DNA of 10,734 nucleotides from CAYXDR01 sp046498185. Its GTDB lineage: Bacteria > Desulfobacterota > DSM-4660 > Desulfatiglandales > Desulfatiglandaceae. Location: positions 1-10,734 of the forward strand of contig JAWOBE010000217.1 of NCBI GenBank assembly GCA_046498185.1. Direction: 5' to 3'. The position numbers and the translations under genes are program-made. Below the pieces are notes generated by a model. It searched no databases. It saw only the letters and a program-made list of their open reading frames with translations, and was not told the DNA's origin. Shown in pieces: positions 7,348-10,734 of the stretch. The stretch's first letter is position 1. Every line of letters starts with the position of its first letter.

Positions 7348-7456
7348 CGGGATCCTCCTTACATATTTTAGTCATTTTCGATCATCGGTGGAAATATACC
7401 GTCGCATGACATTCAAAAGTACATTCCGGCTTTTTGAGTTCTGATATCTATAATCT

Positions 7457-7485
7457 ATAATATTGAGATCGATGTAATTCGTCAA
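7457..7485 (-). promoter_or_regulatory. Sigma70-like promoter before the thioredoxin-like gene, with a tandem 7-bp repeat
   Basis: On the minus strand TTGACG (7480-7485) and TATTAT (7457-7462) have a 17-base spacer, each one mismatch from consensus. The predicted start is near 7450, with a leader of about 100 bases. Two perfect tandem copies of TCTATAA (plus-strand reading, 7447-7453 and 7454-7460) overlap the -10 and start region and could be a binding site for a regulator. Confidence 0.6.
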
Positions 7486-7534
7486 ATCAATTGTTTTTAC
7501 ATTACCATCGAAATAATCGATTGCCAATCAGGCG

Positions 7535-8449
7535 TCACGAAGAAGAAGTCGATGAGAGAAATTTCAGCCTTTCAAGGAACGCCTTTGCACAGGGAGGCAA
7601 ATATTTTCGTTTCCGGAGCACAACACCGTATTCGCGGATGGGGAAAAAATCGCCGAGACCGTAAACTTCAATTTTGTGCTCATTTCCTTCATTTACTGCA
7701 TAATCATCAAGGATAGCAACCCCGGCACCCATCGCCACAAATTTCTTGACTGTTTCGTAATTGTTCAGGGTGAAGGTTTCATTCAACACCAGCCCCCGCT
7801 CGGCGAATTTACCCGCCACCAACGGAGTTATTGTGCTCGAACGCGGGAAACTTATAAACGGGGCCTTTGCGATTTCCTCGAGTGAAGGTGATGAAGATTG
7901 AAAAAAATCATTCCCCTTTGGAGCGATAAGCATTAATTTGGTTTCGAATAATTTCCAGTAGGTTAAAGTCTGAGGCACTGAATTGATGGAGGCGATGCCG
8001 AAATCCACTTCTGCGGCTTCCACATTTTTCACGATCATATCAACGCCTCCGCCTTCGATATGAAAGTTGACGCTGGGATGGTCAATCTTGAATGTGCTTA
8101 TTGGGGCCGGCAAAAAATAATGAACCACCGCATGCGTTGTGCAGATTGAAATAGTTCCCTCCTTTTCGAGCCGATCGGCCCTTACCTCCTCTTTCATTTC
8201 CATGACGATTTCGAAAAGAGAGATGGTTTTGTCGAGCAGATTTCTTCCCTCCACCGTTAACTCCATCCGCCCACCGGATCGGTCGAACAGCGCGACGCCC
8301 AATTCATTCTCCAGACATTTTATCTGGTGGCTTATGGTGGGCTGGTTCCGTCCCATTTCCTTCGCTGCCAAGGTGACGCTGCCTCTCTTGGCGACAAAGA
8401 AAAAACCTCGCAGCCACTGAAAAAAATCCCCTCCCATCTCACCAATCAT
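7535..8449 (-). CDS. LysR-type transcriptional regulator
   Basis: A 304-residue LysR family protein. Residues 12-70 form the winged helix-turn-helix: F-F-F-V-A-K-R-G-S-V-T-L-A-A-K-E-M-G, then N-Q-P-T-I-S-H-Q-I-K-C-L-E-N-E-L-G-V and L-F-D-R. Residues from about 95 form the substrate-binding-like effector domain, with typical segments such as G-T-I-S-I-C-T-T, V-D-F-G-I-A, L-M-L-I-A-P-K-G and V-A-M-G-A-G-V-A-I-L. LysR proteins bind a small-molecule ligand and often control a divergent neighbour; here that is the PHP phosphoesterase gene, and the intergenic region contains a T-N11-A dyad. The minus-strand genes downstream are also possible targets. The ligand cannot be read; a sulfur compound is only suggested by the neighbours. 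ATG 8447-8449 is preceded by AGAGGA with six-base spacing. An in-frame ATG four codons later is a weaker alternative. Confidence 0.92.
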   Translation of the reverse strand: MIGEMGGDFFQWLRGFFFVAKRGSVTLAAKEMGRNQPTISHQIKCLENELGVALFDRSGGRMELTVEGRNLLDKTISLFEIVMEMKEEVRADRLEKEGTISICTTHAVVHYFLPAPISTFKIDHPSVNFHIEGGGVDMIVKNVEAAEVDFGIASINSVPQTLTYWKLFETKLMLIAPKGNDFFQSSSPSLEEIAKAPFISFPRSSTITPLVAGKFAERGLVLNETFTLNNYETVKKFVAMGAGVAILDDYAVNEGNEHKIEVYGLGDFFPIREYGVVLRKRKYLPPCAKAFLERLKFLSSTSSS

Positions 8450-8462
8450 ATCTCATCCTCTC

Positions 8463-8512
8463 ATTATGCAAATTCAAAACTATTTATCTAAACGATACCT
8501 TAGATGCATAAT
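8463..8512. repeat. Perfect 8-bp inverted repeat flanking the operator-like dyad
   Basis: ATTATGCA (8463-8470) and TGCATAAT (8505-8512) are exact reverse complements, with centres 42 bases apart, about four helical turns. A shorter pair, ATCTAA (8486-8491) and TTAGAT (8500-8505), is nested inside. Together they could be paired binding sites for a looping tetramer, as is common for LysR proteins. No function is proven. Confidence 0.5.
8485..8497. promoter_or_regulatory. LysR-box-like dyad (T-N11-A) between divergent genes
   Basis: TATCTAAACGATA reads as TATC-N5-GATA, a perfect interrupted palindrome with the T-N11-A spacing of LysR boxes. It lies about 36 bases upstream of the LysR start codon, a position suited to autoregulation, and about 135 bases from the start of the divergent PHP gene. 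In AT-rich intergenic sequence such short dyads can occur by chance. Confidence 0.45.
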
Positions 8513-8558
8513 CTTTACCAGCGGAATTCCAGGAATCTGCCTTAGCGACCGGCATTGA

Positions 8559-8587
8559 TTGACAATTCCGGTCCAATTCACTAATTT
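8559..8587 (+). promoter_or_regulatory. Sigma70-like promoter of the PHP phosphoesterase gene
   Basis: A perfect TTGACA (8559-8564), a 17-base spacer and a weak TAATTT (8582-8587) predict a start near 8595, some 37 bases before the ATG at 8632. The weak -10 element is consistent with a need for an activator such as the divergent LysR protein. Confidence 0.5.
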
Positions 8588-8618
8588 CTTCATCCTGCAG
8601 CTTTATGCTTGATCTCAT

Positions 8619-8625
8619 GGGAAGG
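8619..8625 (+). promoter_or_regulatory. Ribosome binding site that fixes the PHP gene start
   Basis: GGGAAGG lies six bases before ATG 8632-8634. The in-frame ATG at 8605 has no such site and would add nine residues ahead of the conserved PHP motif, so 8632 is preferred. Confidence 0.65.
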
Positions 8626-8631
8626 TACTAT

Positions 8632-9723
8632 ATGGAATTCGCCAACCTGCACATCCATTCTATTTTTTCCGACGGGCAACTGAACACTCGCCTGCTGGCC
8701 GAAAAAATTTATTCAGAGCCGGATCTGGTTTCGTTCGCCCTGACCGACCACGATAGTCTTTCCGGCATCGAGCCTATGTTCAGAGCAAAACGGCACATGG
8801 AAAAAGTGGAAGCCTTTCCGATCAAACAATTTATTCCCGGGGTTGAACTCAGCCTTGTAGAACCGCAATCATCCATGACCGTCCATCTCCTGGGGTATTT
8901 TCCGTGGATAACGGATGAAAACCAAAGAGACTCCCTCTCCGAAATAAACAAGTTTCTTGGGCGATACTGCACGGAGCGCACTCAGAGGCGCGGCAATCGG
9001 GATTTGGATGAAAGGATTCGCTGTGCCTGGAATATGAATCTGGACGGGATCGCCAATCGCTATCGATCAGCCGATGAAATCATCCGGATTATCCATCGCG
9101 TCGCCGGGAAAAAAGCAGCGCGAGTTTTCCGTGCTGAAGGAAAAACCCGAGATGTAATCCATCACCCTATTCCAATGACTTATCAAGCTCTAATCGATCA
9201 CTGGAAAGAACTGGCACCGGAATCGACCACGGCTCACATAACAAACTATATTCTTCGCAGAGACCGCAAAAGGATTGAAGAGCTCGAATCCCTTTATCTC
9301 GCTTCGGGCATCGCACCCCGTCAGGCACATCGGCTGGCCTCGGAGCGTCAAGGCGTTCTCAACCGCTGCCTTCCTCCGCCTTCAGGGGACATGCCTATCC
9401 TCGAGGGATTCACTGCATTAAAAAAGGCTGGAGCCGTGACCGTTCTGGCGCATCCTGCAGTGGAACATTTCCGTTTCGACTATGACACCGTCGACGATCT
9501 CGTGGTTAAGCCCCTTGCCGAAGCCGGGCTCGACGGAATCGAGGTGTTTTACCCTTACGATGAAAAATACCGCCGGGAAGCGACAGACCACTACCTGGAA
9601 ATCACCAAGCGTAGGCGCCTGCTCGTTTCCGGCGGTACAGACTACCACGGAGATGGAAGAAGCACGCTGAGGGATGTAGAGCTCAGTATGCGCTTCGCCC
9701 ACTTGCTTTTTAAGCAAGCCTAA
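8632..9723 (+). CDS. PHP-domain phosphoesterase (TrpH / 3',5'-bisphosphonucleotide phosphatase-like)
   Basis: A 363-residue polymerase-and-histidinol-phosphatase domain protein. The metal-site motifs appear in order: H7-x-H9-S-x-x-S-D14-G, L-T-D39-H40-D41, P-G-V-E72-L, V-H85-L-L-G-Y, L-A-H274-P-A, G-I-E304-V-F-Y-P and G-T-D337-Y-H339-G-D. Relatives of this arrangement hydrolyse the 3' phosphate of nucleoside 3',5'-bisphosphates such as pAp, or act on the 5' ends of short RNA. That activity is assigned by family resemblance only. The protein is some 70 residues longer than the usual TrpH length of about 290. The extra material is a charged, largely helical region at about 100-240, rich in Arg and His. 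It is soluble and cytoplasmic. It is transcribed away from the LysR gene and may be controlled by it. A seven-bp stem with a TTT loop (9702-9718) overlaps the last codons but has no U-run after it. Confidence 0.85.
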   Translation: MEFANLHIHSIFSDGQLNTRLLAEKIYSEPDLVSFALTDHDSLSGIEPMFRAKRHMEKVEAFPIKQFIPGVELSLVEPQSSMTVHLLGYFPWITDENQRDSLSEINKFLGRYCTERTQRRGNRDLDERIRCAWNMNLDGIANRYRSADEIIRIIHRVAGKKAARVFRAEGKTRDVIHHPIPMTYQALIDHWKELAPESTTAHITNYILRRDRKRIEELESLYLASGIAPRQAHRLASERQGVLNRCLPPPSGDMPILEGFTALKKAGAVTVLAHPAVEHFRFDYDTVDDLVVKPLAEAGLDGIEVFYPYDEKYRREATDHYLEITKRRRLLVSGGTDYHGDGRSTLRDVELSMRFAHLLFKQA

Positions 9724-9767
9724 CACCTCAACTTTACATCGTAAGCCCCTTTTACCCCCCTCCTGCC

Positions 9768-9929
9768 TTATCCCCCCAGTCCAGCCGCCGGTGGGAGATT
9801 AGTAAACTGAAAGCAATAATCGGGTGCATAACGATGGGCCCGAAATATCCCCCAGCGAACTTCGGATTCCCTGTTCCGGGTGGGCCGAACCCACTGCCAG
9901 ACAAGTTCTTTTTCCGGCGTAACCTCAAA
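9768..9929 (-). pseudogene. C-terminal remnant of a second arylsulfotransferase-like gene
   Basis: Read on the minus strand, 9929 down to TAA at 9768-9770 encodes a segment starting at F-E-V-T that matches the last 51 or so residues of the ASST protein at 1392-2612. By hand I count 36 identities in 51 positions. They include the unbroken block EVRWGIFRAHRYAPDYC with the candidate catalytic R-A-H-R and the conserved cysteine. Codons differ throughout, so it is a diverged paralogue rather than a recent duplication. The frame stays open upstream to about 10007, but the residues there no longer match, and the propeller is missing, so the gene is broken. A transposase gene starts 180 bases away on the other strand, which points to transposition or a linked deletion as the cause. 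The surviving segment cannot fold as an enzyme. Confidence 0.8.
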
Positions 9930-10071
9930 CTCCCGTTTCGGATTTATAGGCCATAAAAGCCCCATTTTCGGCTGATTTTTCGGTCCCGACCACGTATTTT
10001 CAACTACTTACCGCTTCCTGCTTTGTTCTCAGCGCCAAAAACATGTAGGCACACGTTTGCGCACTTTTTTG

Positions 10072-10100
10072 TTGACTCACATTGTAATATTTGATACATC
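10072..10100 (+). promoter_or_regulatory. Possible transposase promoter
   Basis: TTGACT (10072-10077) and TACATC (10095-10100) have a 17-base spacer. The predicted start would fall close to the ATG at 10109, giving almost no leader, so this match may be fortuitous. Confidence 0.25.
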
Positions 10101-10108
10101 CAGTAAGC

Positions 10109-10734
10109 ATGTACCTGCGCACTACAAAACGATCCAACAAGGACGGTTCCACCGTCACCTATTACCAGCTCGCTCATAACGAGCGGGACCCCGTCACCCG
10201 AAAACCCGTCGCCAAAATCATCCATAATTTCGGCCGGGCAGATGAGCTGGACCGCGATAGCCTGGTCCGTCTCTGCCGTTCCATTGCCCGTGTCTGCGGC
10301 CTCGAAGTCATTGACCCCGTAGCTGAGAGCCAGATATTTTCGAGTACCCCGGCGGGCCTCCCCTTCGATTTCAAGCTCCACCGAACATTCGATTATGGCG
10401 TCCCGCTGATGGCCGAGACTTTCTGGGAACGACTCGGGATCGGAAAACTGCTCAGATCTCTCTCGAAGAAGGAATCTATCCGCGCCCCCTACGAGCGAGC
10501 CCTGCTTGCGATGGTGGCAAACAGGCTCTGTGAGCCCGAAAGCAAGCTCGGGGTATGGGACAGGTGGCTTAGCACGGTCTATATGCCATCGTGCAGGGAG
10601 CTTAAGCGTGACCAGATGTATGAGGCGATGGATTTCCTTTACGATCATGCAGCCGAGGTTGAAGAGCATGTCTTCTTCGAGACCGCGAACCTCTTTAACC
10701 TGAAGGTCGACCTCATCTTCTACGACACCACCAC
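10109..10734 (+). CDS. IS1634-family (DDE) transposase, N-terminal part
   Basis: From ATG 10109-10111 the frame is open for 208 codons and leaves the window without a stop, so this is the 5' part. The sequence has the layout of IS1634-type transposases. A basic start (MYLRTTKRSNKDGSTVTYYQ) resembles the usual 'sk.g..Y.qL' opening. Then come F-D-Y-G-V-P-L near residue 96, A-L-L-A-M-V-A-N-R-L-C-E-P-E-S-K-L, Q-M-Y-E-A-M-D-F-L and, at the edge, V-D-L-I-F-Y-D206-T-T, which carries the first acidic residue of the catalytic DDE set. It would cut and join the ends of its own element. No clear ribosome binding site precedes the ATG (CAGTAAG only), as is frequent for transposases kept at low level. Whether the gene is intact cannot be judged. 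The long open frame on the opposite strand is its shadow. Confidence 0.88.
   Translation, partial: MYLRTTKRSNKDGSTVTYYQLAHNERDPVTRKPVAKIIHNFGRADELDRDSLVRLCRSIARVCGLEVIDPVAESQIFSSTPAGLPFDFKLHRTFDYGVPLMAETFWERLGIGKLLRSLSKKESIRAPYERALLAMVANRLCEPESKLGVWDRWLSTVYMPSCRELKRDQMYEAMDFLYDHAAEVEEHVFFETANLFNLKVDLIFYDTT

Larger units (their letters stand above)
9930..10734 (+). mobile_element. Left part of an IS1634-type insertion sequence (boundary uncertain)
   Basis: Homology to the sulfotransferase stops at about 9930, and an IS1634-type transposase gene begins at 10109 and runs past the right edge. The left end of the element therefore lies between these points, but I cannot place the terminal inverted repeat because the right end is outside the window. 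The stretch 10041-10080, with an alternating purine/pyrimidine-rich run and a T6 tract, is a candidate for the end region. The transposase part looks more GC-rich than its neighbours, as expected for transferred DNA. Confidence 0.55.

Noticed and set aside
7503..7525. Small stem ATCGA/TCGAT after the LysR gene as a terminator
   Set aside because: Only five base pairs and no U-run follows; too weak to call.
9702..9718. Seven-bp hairpin at the end of the PHP gene as a terminator
   Set aside because: It lies inside the last codons and is followed by mixed sequence without a U-run.
10004..10669. 221-codon open frame on the minus strand opposite the transposase
   Set aside because: The plus-strand frame shows the IS1634-type transposase motifs; the antisense product has no family features.
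1..10734. CRISPR arrays, tRNA or rRNA genes, riboswitches
   Set aside because: No regularly spaced repeats, no cloverleaf or rRNA-like sequence and no known riboswitch core were seen; the intergenic gaps are all under 200 bases.

Overview
The window has a mid-GC bacterial sequence with strong AAGGAGG-type ribosome binding sites and recognisable sigma70-like promoters. The gene mix (sulfatase-fold hydrolase, two arylsulfotransferase-like sequences, a GT81-type glycosyltransferase, an IS1634-type transposase) is compatible with an anaerobic Desulfobacterota-like organism. That assignment is a guess from gene content; no rRNA or other phylogenetic marker is present.

Layout. (1) Positions 1-2612, plus strand: the C-terminal part of a fold-type III PLP amino-acid racemase (COG3457-like), a GNAT acetyltransferase and an arylsulfotransferase-family beta-propeller protein, packed as one operon and closed by a hairpin at 2625-2656. 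(2) Positions 2697-8449, minus strand, converging on the first block. In transcription order these are a LysR-type regulator, a 439-aa protein with an unrecognised N-terminal region and a C-terminal thioredoxin-like domain with a C-R-R-C motif, a GT81-like glycosyltransferase (glucosyl-3-phosphoglycerate synthase type), a small acidic protein made of two copies of a roughly 40-residue unit, and a sulfatase-superfamily hydrolase. The hydrolase has threonine where formylglycine sulfatases have cysteine. Promoter-like elements sit before the thioredoxin-like gene and before the glycosyltransferase gene. (3) Positions 8632-9723, plus strand: a PHP-domain phosphoesterase divergent from the LysR gene. 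The shared intergenic region holds a T-N11-A dyad and a longer inverted repeat. (4) Positions 9768-10734: a C-terminal remnant of a second arylsulfotransferase-like gene (minus strand), followed by the start of an IS1634-family transposase gene that runs off the window.

How the genes may work together. Several products could act on sulfate or phosphate esters: the sulfotransferase-like protein, the sulfatase-fold hydrolase, and the PHP phosphoesterase, whose relatives include 3',5'-bisphosphonucleotide phosphatases. A regulator, a redox-motif protein, a sugar-transfer enzyme and a racemase/acetyltransferase pair lie alongside. A locus for making and removing ester groups on a small sugar or amino-acid-derived molecule is a reasonable hypothesis, but no gene here fixes the substrate. 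The best leads are the Thr-type sulfatase paralogue and its tandem-repeat acidic neighbour, the thioredoxin-like fusion, and the broken second sulfotransferase next to the transposon.
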